Shown in pieces: positions 1 through 12,452 of a DNA stretch of 64,000 nucleotides. Made by a program: the position numbers and the translations under genes. Within the stretch, counting starts at the first letter, position 1, and each line of letters begins with the position of its first letter. The stretch is taken from contig VFFE01009145.1 of assembly GCA_008921705.1 (NCBI GenBank), positions 674,796-738,795 of the forward strand, given 5' to 3'. The notes beneath the pieces are model-generated. The model made no database searches and had not been told where the DNA came from. It saw nothing but the letters and a program-made list of their open reading frames with translations. The DNA comes from Burhinus oedicnemus. Taxonomy: Eukaryota; Chordata; Aves; Charadriiformes; Burhinidae.

Positions 1-479
1 CTCCATCACCAACTATCTCTGTACTTTTAAATTTGTGAATTTTTAATAAGTTTGACTGGTGCTTACGCAGTTTATAGCCATAAAAATGTTTGACTTGGTT
101 TCTTTGTTTAAGAAGCATAACAATGCAGAGAAAAACAAGCATTGATAACCAGCCTTGTAATGACAGCCGCCCAAATAGATATTTAAATATCAGACCTTCT
201 CTTTATTATCTATTGTCAATTCATGCTTGACATAGGATAAAATGTTTATGAAAAAACATCAGATTAATCATACCTTGTGATAGCAAGAAATGAAAAATAG
301 GGCGGAAGGAGATAGGACTGGAAACAAAAAAAACTCTTCAGATTTCTGAAGCAGTTATGTGAATTTTTATAAAGGCTCAGAGAGTCTAATATGGCAGAGA
401 TGCTTCACAGACTCTTCACAGACAAATTAGCCAATGCAAGCAGCATGGTACACTTCTATAAGGCTGCAGAATAGCCATA

Positions 480-1040
480 TTAATGTCCCAACATCTTTAA
501 AATAAAAAATCTGCAAAATTATTCACTTGCCATGCATATTGAATATTAATGACATTTAATACTGCAGTTTATTAACCTTTTGCATTAGTGGTCAGAAATG
601 AAACACGCTGGGAACAAGCGTATGACAGAAGGGAAAAATGTTTCTGACGGCTATTGGGCTCCATTTGACAGTTAATAAAAACCATCAAGTCCATATTATG
701 TTAGATTAACGAAGATCTGGATTCCACTTGACAAGTCATTATTATTAAAGGCAAGTGGAGGGTATTTTCAAATACACCCTGGAGTGATGCATGTTAAAAT
801 ATGTATGGCAAACTCTTGAATGTCAAGGACATTTTGTGCAGTGTATAATGGAAAACTGCATGTAATGTGCAGTTTGGGAACTATTTTATGTACCTCTGAA
901 GACCTCAAAGCATCACAATGAATGTTTTATTGAAAGCTGTCATACTCGGTGCTGGAACCAACTGAATTGCAGATATTTATGAACAGCCATCGGTTTGGCA
1001 GCTCGGTGCTTCTGCTAAGGAAAAAAAAGAGCAGAATGTG
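480..1040. promoter_or_regulatory. Candidate conserved non-coding regulatory block
   Basis: This block lacks microsatellites and recognisable transposon sequence. It is dense in motifs of the kind bound by developmental transcription factors: TGACAG (MEIS/TALE type) at 666-671, TAAT cores at several places, and an inverted pair CCACTTG (724-730) and CAAGTGG (752-758) resembling NK2-type sites 21 bases apart. None of the three frames on either strand is open across it, so it is not a coding exon. The call is an inference from motif density and texture only. Motifs this short occur often by chance. Confidence 0.2.
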
Positions 1041-3230
1041 GCTAAATGGCCCATCTCCGCTTTTCTGCTTTCTCTTCACTTCATCACCAGTGTTATTCTA
1101 ACACATTAATTTAGGACTGTGACTTTCACCTTAATATTCTTGTTTTTAAATACACCAAAAGCGTTCTTATTTTGGTCTCAGTGTTGTACAAAGACACTAT
1201 TTTCCAGAAGGCCCATGGCCTCATCATCCATTTTCTGTCTATCTCTGGGTTTTGTTTTATTGAAGTGAGTTATTTTTATTTTACCATTCCTTTCCACTAC
1301 TGTTTAAAGTCAGGCTAGGATTTAGGAAGATATTTCTTGGTGAACTTAAAATTAAAGAACAAAGACTGTGTTGCAGTAATCTAGGAACTGTAATGTTACA
1401 CAGAAAAAAACTGGTTCAGCTTTGTAGTCAGTGTCTTTAACAGAGATTCTCCTTTGTAGTCATTGGAACTGTTCTGTTTTATCAAAGGAAGAGTATTACC
1501 TCAAATGTAGTTGTTGTTACTGTACTGAAAGCAAGTTTGCAACACATGATCTTTATGATGTGCCCACCACCTCTGATTCTCTCTTTCCTCAGTATAAACG
1601 TAATGTAATTCCTCAGTAAGTGGTAAAATAGTAATGAAAAAAAAATCCACAGAGATTATTCTACAATGCCGCAATATTTGATGCCATTTTTTATATTTTT
1701 CAGTTTCCTTTTTAATTCCAAATGTTTTAACCTTTATCAGTCTCCAAGTCACTGTGATCTCCAAATGTTTGTCAGGAGATGATGTTATTTTTGAATGAAC
1801 CTTTATACTTTTGGTGCCAAATGTCATAAGTGTACACTTGGACTAGGACATACTGAAATTTAAAAAGTGATCAGCAGAAAAAAGACCACTGATAAAAACG
1901 AACATACATTAACGTGTATCTGTGGCATCTAGGATATATGCCTATTAGAAGGAATAAAGTTGGCAAGGCAGAACACAAAAAAGTGCTTCCTCTGCATGAA
2001 AGATATAAGATAGTAATGATGATTTTTCAATATGTCCACAGCTAATTCTTGCTTTTATCCCTCCTTTTATCATGTCTAGAGATGGACCATGAAAGAGACA
2101 TTAATATTATTATTTTCTGCATATGGTAGTGTGGTCATATCTAAATTTAGATTATTTCCTGTAATTTGCCACAAATCCTGCAAAGCTCTAACAAAAAGCT
2201 TATTGATCTTTGTTATCTTCATGAAAAGATCACCTTATCTTTGTAATGGGAGAGGAATTAAAAAAAAAGTAAATCCAATTTTTTGTACTTACTATTGTGA
2301 TAACAATACTGCACTTATTATATTCAGTTTAGGATTTGCAGAAATCTATGATACACTTATTATACTGATAGGAAAAAGTACCACACTGAATGGCAGCTCT
2401 TCTTGACTCAATTTATTCATTGAAATTTAATTTGGTATATACAAGACAACGGCACTCATTCATTAACCAATAGGAAATGATGTAACTTTATTGAAATAAA
2501 AGTGCTTGTGCCAATTCAATGCTACCTGAAAATGCAAAGTGATAGCATACTTGATACAGCGTTCTTATAAAATTGGTGGAAATGCTGGAGTATAAAGGGT
2601 CTAGATGCTCCTATTGAGCAAGCCTTGTATGTCTAAATTTCTCATTATATGAATAAGGCCAGTGGAGCTGTTTTGCTCTTACAGCTCTTAGCATAACCGT
2701 TATCAGCAAGTCCTAATAACTTTTACTGAGACCTGACATTGCTCTTGCCCAGGCCTAGGAAGGAACTGAAGGGTGTACAAGGAATGTGGATGCTCAGTCT
2801 TGCCTTTCTAACTTGATTTCTAATTTTTTACTAAGCAGAATTTTCTGAAACCATGTATAATATTGTGATTTATTAATATTCCTAGATAAAAAATGTTAAC
2901 ATTCACATTGAGATAGCAAAAGTTTAAAAAGTGTTTGACAAAGATTTATAATTACCCCAAGATAATTTTTATCAATCCGGAAAAATAATTTTCAAGGTTA
3001 AGACTGTAGGAACAGACGTACAGAGACAAACCATTTAGTCTAACATCTTATCTCCCACAATGACTCATAATAAGAACCTTAGGGAAAAAAATACAAAGCT
3101 GACAGAAACTCTAGATAGATCACTCATCTAACTTTCCTCAACTGATCACTTAGGAACTTTGTCAGTAACACGTTTTGTCTGGAAAATTATTTAATGTCAA
3201 GGGATCTATTACCACAAAGTTATTTAGTCC

Positions 3231-3304
3231 TTTTTTTTTTTTTTTTTTTTTTTNNNNNNNNNNNNNNNNNNNNTTCAATTACAGTGCCTTTTTTTTTTTT
3301 TTTT
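3231..3304. repeat. Poly-T runs on both sides of a gap
   Basis: A run of 23 T (3231-3253) reaches the gap. After the gap, 15 bases of mixed sequence lead into a second run of 16 T (3289-3304). The homopolymer probably caused the assembly break. The true length of the tract is unknown. On the other strand this is poly-A and might be the tail of a retroposed sequence, but no body of such an insertion is visible. Confidence 0.8.
3254..3273. other. Assembly gap (20 N)
   Basis: Exactly 20 N, the same length as the other two gaps in the window, so it is a placeholder and not a measured distance. It sits at the end of a long T homopolymer. Confidence 0.98.
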
Positions 3305-3442
3305 GCTTGGCCTCACTATCTCTTAACCAGTCACAGATTCACATGCTTACAATGCTTTATTTTAACATAACATAGCATTTTCAATATATAGTATTGCTCA
3401 ATCAGCTTTACTGCTTTTAGAAGGTATTTCTAAATACAATTA

Positions 3443-3637
3443 TCCTTCACTGAAAGGGTTGTCAAGCATTGGAACAGGCTGCCCAGGGAAGTGGTTGAGT
3501 CACCATCCCTGGAGGTAATTAAAAGACGTGTAGATGTGGTGCTTAGGGACATGGTTTAGTGGTGGACTTGCCTCTTGGTTGGATCTCATGATCTTAAACA
3601 TCTTTTCCAACCTAACAATTCCATGATTCTATGATTT
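3443..3637 (+). mobile_element. CR1 retrotransposon, 3' end fragment
   Basis: This is the 3' terminal ~195 bp of a CR1 non-LTR retrotransposon. It starts in the last codons of ORF2: the coding strand reads through ERLSRQAL-like homologous sequence containing the W-N-R-L-P-type segment encoded at about 3468-3485 (TTGGAACAGGCTGCCC). It continues through the 3' UTR (GGTTTAGTGGTGGACTTG near 3552) and ends in the octamer tail ATGATTCTATGATT. The 5' side is cut, as is usual for CR1 because reverse transcription stops early. It belongs to the same subfamily type as the minus-strand piece at 8257-8351, with which it shares the GTTTAGTGGT region and the tail. Confidence 0.93.
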
Positions 3638-4880
3638 CTATTTTTAAAACTTTTTTTTTGTACCTTCATAGAAGACACCTTTTTAAATATCTAATACATC
3701 ATTCAAAAATAGAAAATTACTGTCCAATTATATATTTGCATATATGTAGACATGCGGACACACAGATTATACACCTAGAATTAAATGTGATTTAATATTC
3801 TGTTAATGTCACTACAGTTTTACTTAATATGCATAAATAGTGTTTAATCTCTTTCCATTTATGTCCAGATCTATTTTCAGGAGGCACTATTGTCATTTCA
3901 CATAATCTCTTTTTATTTTTTTAATTTTTTTTAGAAATACAAACTTAATTTCAGTGGGCAACATGTGCTTTTGCATGCTATTTTTCACTTTCACCCTCAT
4001 TCTTCGCTTGTTTGTTGTTGTAATAAAAAATCAGTAATTTCTCATGTCATTTCAAAATTTTAATGCTGTCTTGTGTATATCAGTCATAGTATGCACAAAC
4101 GTCAAAAGGTAGTGTCCATGGGGAACTAGGTACAGATACAGGCAAATATTTTGCTTCACTACTCTGTGTCTGGACCACCCACAAAGCATGAAAATCAGCC
4201 ATGATGTCCTGAGGATTTTAACAGGGAAACAGAAATGTCAGCTTTCTCTATATCCAAAATTCAGAAAATACTTATCTTTGCCCTGTGAAACCATATATCT
4301 ACCGATTTGTAGTGTTCGCATATGGTGGCATCCATTTATTTTTCTTGTCTTCTTTTCTGTAATACTCAGATTTAACATGATAAAAGACCTTGCATATTAG
4401 CACAGATTAGACTTTTATGTTAGATAAAAAGGAATGATACCAGACTAATAAGTATAACACTAAGATTGCATTAAAACATCTCTCTTGTCTGTCCTTCAAA
4501 CTATCCTTGTTGTCTCTTGCATTTTCCGTAGTCTTAGATTTGACCGAGCTGCTGCAGTTGTGTGCACTTCTGTTAAACACCTTATTTTACAAGTTATTCA
4601 TTCAGTACTGACCTTTGTAATAAAACTCTTAAGATGAGAAATGCAGCACATATTGAAATTACAGAGCTGTTATTCGTAACACTTCAGTTATCTTATTCAG
4701 AGATTTTTAAGGAACATAATAGCCCTTAGATGGTCCAGAGTGATTAAACAACATACAAAATACAGAAATATTAGAAAAAAATGAAAGAAAGAATTTTATT
4801 CGAGGATGGTAAAAGAATATTTTACTTCCAATAAATTTAAACGCAGATGTAAAAGTCATATAGTCATAAACAGGGTAAGA

Positions 4881-4935
4881 ATCAATATAAATATATATAA
4901 ATAAATATAAGTATAAAGGAATAGAAATATAAAAA
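4881..4935. repeat. TATAAA-type low-complexity patch
   Basis: About 55 bases made almost only of A and T in short TATAAA/AAATA units (for example ATAAATATATATAAATAAAT). This is an imperfect simple repeat without a clean unit. Confidence 0.75.
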
Positions 4936-5878
4936 AGTGTCAGTATCAAGATAACTATGAACACTTTTAAGGTTGAGTTCTCATAGACTTCTTTTCATTC
5001 CATGGTTAAAAGAATGGCAATTGCATGGTAGAAATAAAGTGATTAATTTAGCATAGTAAGTATTCTCAAGATGTTGAATAATAGCCTACTCTAAGCTTCA
5101 TTAAGATTCTTTTAATGAAGGGGAAAGAGTTACAGTTCCTTCTACAATTTAAAGGACTTCATTAAAATACTTTACATGTTATGTAATTTTCTTTTTTAAA
5201 AATCCCTACAAGAAATAATTTTGATAAAAGGATTTATATGTCAATATTCCACCTTCTGAGATTAAGTCTTCTTATTCAGTAACCTGTCCTGAAAAATCAG
5301 GGAGAATAGCATGAGACCAGAACAGAATGTAAAAATTTGAAAATATTTCTGGGTCAGTATGAGACTAAACACCAGATGAAACGCATGAAGATCCTTGCTT
5401 TTGAACTCAGTAATACTGATGACATTTAATCTGTGCCTTCTGCAGGGTTTGAACATTTCTCATATGCACTCTTTCAAGTGGGACTATGCTCCCAGAATAA
5501 ATACAAATCTTACCAGTAGCTCTCTATACTACACACTAAAAAAACTCTGGAGAAAAATGATAATACAATGTAAAAACAGATTTTTTTTTAAGATTCAAGC
5601 TATATATTAATGTTTATCTAGAAATTTATTTTACAGACAGAGCAAGATTTATTTTTTTTTGTCGGTAGTGTTGTAAAAATAGGGGGACAAACTGTGACAA
5701 AAGAACTAAGGTTTTTCAAATACAGTTCTTCAGCTGAAATTGGCTGAAAATTTGAAGAATTATAAACCAGACAAGTAGTTTATTTTCATCTTGAAACTGT
5801 TTGATTTACAATTTCCTGTACATATAGGAAAATACTAATTTAATTGTTTATGCTTTAAATTAATTTATCACATAATAG

Positions 5879-5941
5879 CCAGAACCAAAACACAGAGGTG
5901 AACAGTGGCCAGTTTTCAGGGATTACTTGCACACATTCCAG
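5879..5941 (+). other. Weak candidate internal exon
   Basis: An AG at 5877-5878 follows a T-rich stretch, and a strong donor CCAG|GTAAGA lies at 5938-5946. The 63 bases between are open in phase 0 and would encode 21 residues beginning PEPKHRGEQW. The product matches nothing I recognise. The acceptor is only moderately pyrimidine-rich, no partner exon was found nearby, and 63-base open segments between chance splice signals are common in AT-rich DNA. Read it as a lead for RNA-seq, not as a gene. Confidence 0.1.
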
Positions 5942-8256
5942 GTAAGAGAAGAGCTTTGTTTGGAGTTTGGCACACATATACTTAGAGATACTATGTATTA
6001 AGTTTTAGGGTTTTGCAGGTGATTTAAAATCACTGTCCTCAATATTGTATATATAAAATACACAAAATCTTTGAAATTGCTTGATATAAAGATACAGAGA
6101 TAAAATTGATGACTTTGAGATCAGTGTGGGATGACGAGATAAGAGCACGCCAGACTCGAAGTTACCTACCATTCGCAACTATCTTACAGAATTAGTCTTC
6201 TGTTTGGTGGTCAGAAGACAATTAGCTAGGGATAAGAGAGTCACAGTGATTTTGTTTACTTTTTAGATTTTTTTTTTCCAGTTAAATAATTTCCAGATAG
6301 ATTGAACCTACAAGTGACATTTAAGTCTCAGAGCAAGATCAGCAGTCTAGTTTGGTCTGTAGCTCTGGTAGTGTAAGAGAAAAAGCCTAGGACTTCCAAG
6401 AGAACATTCAAAGCTTCCAGCTTCCTGCCCATGCCTTTAGCTTTTTTGCCCTGGCACCAGGATTGCTGTAGGTTGTCATTACTCACTTGTCAATGCAAGT
6501 TATTCTCCTGGTTTTGACTTGACACAAGATGTCAAAAAAGACAATGTGTGACAGAAAAGCCTTTCTCTGTTTTACACGCTTGGATATACTGTTCCACCAT
6601 AGACACTACTACCTTTTTTTGCCACAAATATTCACCACCTGCGAATTTTTTGCTGTGTAACTCCTGCCACTGTTTAGTCACTGAGGATGGATGCTTGGTT
6701 GCTTTTGCCAGTGCAGTGAGTGCTCACTAGGAGAAGATATGCTGTGTGGTGGATAAGACAGGAATTACTCAGAGCTAAGGAATCTGACAGATCTTGGCTT
6801 CTTTCAGTTACTGCTGAGCAGAAAAGGCACTAGCACTTGTTTTTATGTCAGACGTTATAATAAGCTACAGGCAAAATAAGGTATAATACCTTACTGTTAT
6901 TTGTGTTAATGTCATTAATGTAGCATTTCTAGAAATAGAAGAGAAGAATGCTAATTTAACAACCAAACACTCAGAAAAGAAGTTAGTTACACAGGTATAA
7001 CAGGACATAAAACTCCAAAGTTTCCACGAGAGTGAAGGAAACCATCCCATTTCAGAAAATCTTCTAGGCACAGTGCTAAAAGCAAGCATGTTGAATGCTC
7101 TAAGAAAATATAAGTTTGTCACTGCTAACAACATAATGAGGTATGAGGAGAGTTTCCTTTTTATTTATATTCATTTTTCATAATGTTTACATGAAGAAGG
7201 AGGAAGAGAGCAGGGAAAGACAGATAAAATTGTCCCAGCAACCAAAATGTATCACTCAGCTCTGAGATTTGTTGCAGCACATTCCCTTGTTCAGCAGACC
7301 ATACAAGGCTGTAAATATGGAAACAGGTAACACAGCAACTGAAGAAAAGCTGCTAGCAGTTTTTGACTTGATGAAAAAAGCAAACACTTGGTTTGATTTT
7401 TGGTAAAAAAAAAAAAGAATGTTAACGCCAGGTTTCTGGTTTCTGAAATCTGTGACCTGTGATAGTGATTTCCAAGTGATGTCACATACTAAAAGCAAAA
7501 ATGGAATTCAGCTGAACCGAATAGAATCCAAGTCTAATCCAGCAAAAAACTGCATGATATCAGGGATGCATGGGCACACTACAGCAGCCAATTCCAACAG
7601 TTTCTGGCAAGAGCTCCTTAATGGTACGCTTTTCTGTAGCTTCCATCTTCAGAAGAAATAATCATGAGAATATCAGTATTAAAATATTGCTTCAGCATGT
7701 CTTGTACTGTTACACAAACCTACTGTTCTCCACAGAAATATTGCAGCACTGACACCTGATGGCAGCTGGACAATTCACTGTGACTGTGCCATGCCCTAGA
7801 GTTTTATCTGACTCTGCCATGGTTGTTTCTTTCTAGTTTCCAGGTGATGCAGGAGGACTGCATTAGATTTCAAAGAGGACACGAGTCTGTGCTGATGTAC
7901 CCTTACATCTGTACTGTGGTCAGACCTCTGACACTGGCAGGAAATCGTAAGGCCTATGAGGGAGATAACCTTGGCTGCAACCACCTGTCGGGATAATTGG
8001 CCTGAGGTCATCAGCACTTCTGGTCTCCCGAAGTTGCAAAGTGGGAAGACCTAAATGCATAAGTGCCAGTGTCTTGGCCTATATGTTAGCATATGCCATA
8101 GGTTTTAACAAAGTGCATGCTGTCATTACTCCTTAAAGACTTTCTAAATGTGTTTTCCTTTATTTTTAGATTCTTTCAATTCTGGAATGATCTTCATTAT
8201 TATTTTTAGTTTGAGTTGTCCAAATGATGAATGGGTGGCCAAGAACAGGAAGGTAG

Positions 8257-8351
8257 GAATCATAGAATCATAGAATCGTTTTGGTTGGAAGAGACCTTTA
8301 AGATCACCAAGTCCAACCATTAACCTAGCACTGCCAAGTTACCACTAAACC
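8257..8351 (-). mobile_element. CR1 3' end fragment, minus strand
   Basis: The plus strand opens with the reversed octamer tail AATCATAGAATCATAGAATC, then GGTTGGAAGAGACC and CAAGTCCAACCATTAACC, which is the 3' UTR of CR1 read backwards. Similarity stops at the CCACTAAACCC segment near 8350, leaving only about 95 bp. It is the same subfamily type as 3443-3637 in the opposite orientation, and it is truncated entirely within the 3' UTR, so no coding sequence remains. Confidence 0.92.
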
Positions 8352-8922
8352 CATAAGCTTTTCTCATTTCAAGTAGAAAAGAATTCTTGATTCATTGTGT
8401 GTCACAACCTGAAAAGTGAGTTAGGTGGCACAGCATTTAACGTCCAAAGTTTAGTATAGAACTATAATTACTTTAATTTGAACAAATTCAGGAATGCAGG
8501 AAAGCCATTATAACTGATTAATATCTGTAAGTACCTGAAAAGAGTCATTACTCAGTTGCCCATCATGGGAATAATGGGACAGTTAGAGGGCAATCAATAA
8601 ACTTTTTATATAGCCTTTGTTAGTCAACCAATAAAATATTATTAATCTTTTCCATAACCACAGGTGGATTAGTAATAATTTTTAACCACTTGAAAATACT
8701 TAAATAAGCCCAATATGGAGATGTTGAATTTTTAAGGCAAGGCAAGATTTTCAGGAGTGAATACTTTATTAGATCAACAAATGCAGCTAAAGAAAAAGAT
8801 TAAAAAAAGTTAACCCCATCCCAACAAAAACACTGGGTTTCCATTCTGAGGCAGCAGCAGTTCAAGGTGGCTGAAAATTTTTTTTCTAATTATGTCTCAG
8901 ATATGTTATTTTTGATTGTGGG

Positions 8923-9062
8923 TTCTTTTAATTTCTTTTTCTTTTTCGTCTTTCTTTTTCCTTTTTCTTTTCTCTTATTTTCTCCATTCCGTCTTCTTTT
9001 CTCTCATCTGTCTTCTTTCTTTTGACTTTTTTTAAAATCTTTTTCTTTTTTCTTAATTTTTA
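8923..9062 (+). repeat. Polypyrimidine tract (T/C-rich)
   Basis: About 140 bases that are almost entirely T and C, dominated by CTTTTT units with scattered C, so purine-only on the minus strand. It is an old, degraded (CTTTT)n-like repeat. Such mirror-type tracts can form triplex DNA in vitro; no function is implied here. Confidence 0.85.
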
Positions 9063-9411
9063 CTTGGGGTAGGTGGGTGGAGGTGGAAGTGATGATGTTA
9101 AAACCAACCTGGTATTTTGGTGTACCTTATGTCCCACTGAATGTGGCATTGGGAATATAGTTTTATTTTGGTAACAGGAAAGATGACCTTTCCCTGATTG
9201 CATGAAATTTACAATGGAATATAAAAATAAAACCTCTGATACACCACAAAAACATTCTCAAACTGTATTTTGCAAGGTAGACCATGACTCAGTCTTATAC
9301 ATGTGTATTAGAATGACAAATTTAATAAAAGCATAGGAATAAGAGCTAATACTTACATCTGTTACTTGCAAATTTTAAATGATTATAATGTAGTACAACA
9401 TTTTAATACAT

Positions 9412-9472
9412 TTGTATAGATATGTGTGCACACATATACATATACATATATTTATATAGATAATTAATACAA
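9412..9472. repeat. TA/CA mixed low-complexity patch
   Basis: Alternating pyrimidine-purine sequence (ATGTGTGCACACATATACAT and TATACATATATTTATATAGA). It contains the self-complementary core TGTGCACA. It is an imperfect dinucleotide repeat. Confidence 0.7.
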
Positions 9473-10998
9473 TTTAAACTTGCTTTGCTTTCTTCAAGGG
9501 GGAAAACATTTCCAAACAGAAGTAGTCAACAGAGACAAAGCAATACTTTTTGAAATAAAGAGTCAGATTTTGGAAATCATGTTGTCATAGTGCTTTTAAA
9601 AATTATATCCTCTCTTTATGACAACCAGGGTCTCCAAACCTACAGTTGTACTCATTACTTTCCTTTAAACTTCACATTTTCTTCTGTTGACTGTTTTTTT
9701 ACTAGAAAAGAATCTCAAAGCTGGTTTTGAAATTGAGATGGTTATGATATTACTCAACTTTTTACTCCATGCTTGTTGAATTCTTCAAAGTTCTCACTTT
9801 CCTTAATGTGCAACAAAGGAGAAAGAAATTCTGGTCTTTTCAAAGCTTTATCATAGAAGAATTTAAATCCTTACTTTGTCTTGTACCTGAGGTTAGCACA
9901 CACTATAAAACCTGTATTGCTCCCACTACTATTGTCCCGTTGGGCTTCTGCATGTGGACACTGAAATTTTGTAATGTACAAAGAATCATTTATCAGGTTT
10001 AAGCACAGAGTAGCTTCCAAACATGATTATGAAAGAAATAGGGTCACTACCATAAACTCTAAGGCCTTATTTGATTTTTCAAAAGCTCTATATTTAATTT
10101 TATTGTTGAAAATTTCTTGCTCATACTTTCTGATTATTGTAAAGGGTAAATGCCTGCCCTCTTGAGGTTGTATTTTTTATTATCTATTGTGCCAGTTTTC
10201 CTTTTTCTAGCATGGTCATCTGAGAACTTATATCAAGGAACAGAGTGCCACATTTTCAAGTCTTTTTTCCCCAACGATCTGGATCCCTTTTTCCCTGCAG
10301 TTAAGGAGAACTGCAGATTATCTATTGGCACTTAAAACCTCCAAAAAGCTCCCAATACATTTATCCTCATTAACGGTTACCTCTATATTCTCATTATTAG
10401 ACATGGCCCGCTAGGGAATCCTTCCCTCCAACTGGCAACTTCAGTGAGAAAAAATGTCAGTTTTATCATTTTTATTCTGAACTCTCCTCATTTTATTTAT
10501 GAATAGTTCCCACAGAAGTCATTTACAAATGGTATTGCCTATAGGACATGTATCCCACTGCTGTTTTTTAGAACTCACAAATGACTTGAAGCGAAGCTAT
10601 TTTTACTGCCTTTCCCAGCAATTTTCATATCAAACATTCTCAAAGTATGGGCAAAAATCTATTTAAACTGTTTGTCTCCTGCCAGCTCTACTTCAGCTCT
10701 GAAAGTTGAGCTGCAGTTCCTCTTTATTTATTAGTAGTCACTAATAATAAAATGTTAACAATTTTACACCGTGATCTATTTGCTAAATTTGTCTTGTTCA
10801 TGTTTATGGATTTCAAAGTTGTACTAAGGTGCCTATTGTTCATACAGTGTACTTGTATCCGTGTATCCACATCTTTCATAGATAGATTTTATTTTACGCT
10901 TAAACTTGACATTATGAGGTAATTTAACAAACAGAAGGAAAAAAAAATAAGCAAAGGTAAGGAAAAAGTCCCAGAAGCCTCTGTACTAACCCCTAATT

Positions 10999-11391
10999 CA
11001 CAGAATCACAGAATCACAGGGTTTGGAAGAGACCTCTGGAGATCATCTAGTCCAACTCCCCTGCCAGAGCAGGGACACCTAGAACAGGTTGCACAGGACG
11101 GTGCCTGCGCAGGTTTGGAATGTCTCCAGAGTCAGAGATTCCACCACCTCTCTGGGCAGCCTGTTCCAGTGCTCTGCCACCCACAAAGGAAAGAATTTCC
11201 TCCTCATGTTCAGATGGAATTTCCTATGTTCAAGTTTGTGCCCATTACCTCTTGTCCTATCACTGGGCACCACTGCAAAAAGACTGGTGCCATCCTATTG
11301 ACACTCTCCCTTTAAGTACTTATAAGCATTGATGAGATCCCCCCTCAGCCTTCTCTTCTCCAGGCTAGAAAGACCCCAGTCCCTCAGCCTT
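10999..11391 (-). mobile_element. CR1 retrotransposon fragment, minus strand
   Basis: About 390 bp of a CR1 read on the minus strand. The plus-strand left edge is the reversed octamer tail (CACAGAATCACAGAATCACA), followed by the 3' UTR (TCTAGTCCAACTCCCCTGCC) and the last ~100 codons of ORF2. The right, 5'-truncated edge is near 11391 (CCAGTCCCTCAGCCTTTC). The octamer is GATTCTGT, the type shared with the copies at 11746 and 60098. It lies about 350 bp from a plus-strand CR1, with the two truncated ends facing each other. Confidence 0.95.
11079..11391 (-). pseudogene. CR1 ORF2 C-terminal remnant
   Basis: This is the C-terminal end of the CR1 endonuclease/reverse-transcriptase polyprotein, downstream of the RT catalytic core. 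On the minus strand the reading starts in the conserved segment [20 protein letters not shown] (about 11380-11310), then shifts frame near 11275-11295 before [17 protein letters not shown] and the terminal [11 protein letters not shown] and LCNLF segment, with the stop at 11079-11081. The frameshift and the missing N-terminal ~850 residues make it dead. Unlike the 21- and 60-kb copies, its WNRL tryptophan codon is intact. Confidence 0.9.
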
Positions 11392-11745
11392 TCAGAGAAA
11401 TTCCAGAGAAATTCCGGAGAAAGAAAATAGATGCGGTGGCATGGATGTTCAAGGGACCACAGTTGATGGTACCTCTCAGCAGATAAGCAGGAACACAGCC
11501 ACAGACTCCTAACCAACATAAAATTAGCAACAGAACATTAAGATCTCTAGCTCTCTCTGAAATTAGGCTTCAATTAATCAGTGAGTTCAAATGTTATTGA
11601 GGTGTGAGAATGGGAGGGGGCAGGCAGCCTGTATTGACTATGTTAGTAGATAAGTCTTATTTTCATCCAAAATCAGGCTCTTGAAATGGTAAAAGCATTC
11701 ACTGATCCAGTGAAAAGAAATAAGAATAAGACAACCTTCCCTCTT

Positions 11746-11920
11746 TGCCCAGAGAGGTGGTGGAGTCTCCGACCCTGGAGACATTCAAAACCCGCCTTGA
11801 CGGCGTCCTGTGCAACCTGCTCTAGGTGTCCCTGCTCTGGCAGGGGGGTTGGACTAGATGACCTCCAGAGGTCCCTTCCAACCCCTGTGATTCTGTGATT
11901 CTGTGATTCTGTGATTCTGT
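11746..11920 (+). mobile_element. CR1 3' end fragment
   Basis: About 175 bp of CR1 3' end on the plus strand. It begins in the last codons of ORF2 (CCCAGAGAGGTGGTGGAGTC), keeps the ORF2 end (GTGCAACCTGCTCTAG), passes through the 3' UTR (GGTTGGACTAGATGACCTCC) and ends with four tandem copies of TGATTCTG-type octamer at 11886-11920. It is very similar in type to the 60098 copy. No longer body is present. Confidence 0.95.
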
Positions 11921-12452
11921 AAAAGGTGAAAGTGCTTTAATTGAAGAAAATAGTGGTACCACATTGCACAAAGATAGCAAAGAGGAGGAAATCTACTGAT
12001 GACTACGTGAGGAATATGACTTATACTCAGTCTGCCACAAACATATTTTGTCACCTGTATATGTCTTAGGATTACAGTACTCTTTAGAAAGAAAGCAAAA
12101 TTCCTACCATTCTTTTTCAAAATCCGTAGTAATGGGACTCTTTGGAAACATAATGGTACTTTTTGAAAATAGAGGAAATAGTTAGAGACAGTTTTTTCTT
12201 AACCAAGGAGATATAGCGTGATATCATAAGCTTTGTTTCCATAAGGATATAAGGATATGTTTCTCTCATGTTTCACTAAATCAGAGGTTTCAGGTTCATC
12301 TGGGGGATAATTGAAACAAAAACAGCAAAACGAATAATCAACAAACAAAAAACCCCAACACTTTGCTTTCCATGTCCTTTACCTCTGCCTATAATAAAAT
12401 TTTCTGCGATCAACCATGAGAACAGGTAGCTAGCACTCTGTATTTAACTCTG

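Larger units (their letters stand above)
1..3442. other. Non-coding AT-rich DNA
   Basis: No gene is recognisable on either strand. Open frames here are at most about 108 codons (minus strand 1501-1827), have no domain, and overlap stop-rich alternatives. The stretch 480-1040 is listed separately as a possible regulatory block. A 23-T run at 3231-3253 abuts an assembly gap. The rest is unique AT-rich sequence with short A or T runs. It could be intergenic or intronic; the sequence does not decide. Confidence 0.6.
3638..8256. other. Non-coding AT-rich DNA
   Basis: No recognisable gene. The longest open frame is about 89 codons (minus 6865-7134) and has no domain. Contents worth noting: an AT-rich low-complexity patch at 4881-4935, T-rich patches near 3650 and 5581, and a possible but weak exon at 5879-5941 listed separately. 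No CR1 piece was seen between the two flanking copies. Confidence 0.6.
8352..10998. other. Non-coding AT-rich DNA
   Basis: No gene recognised; open frames are at most 77 codons. It holds a long polypyrimidine tract (8923-9062), a short G-rich run after it (9065-9090, GGGGTAGGTGGGTGGAGG), and a TATATA/CACACA mixed patch (9412-9472). Confidence 0.6.
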
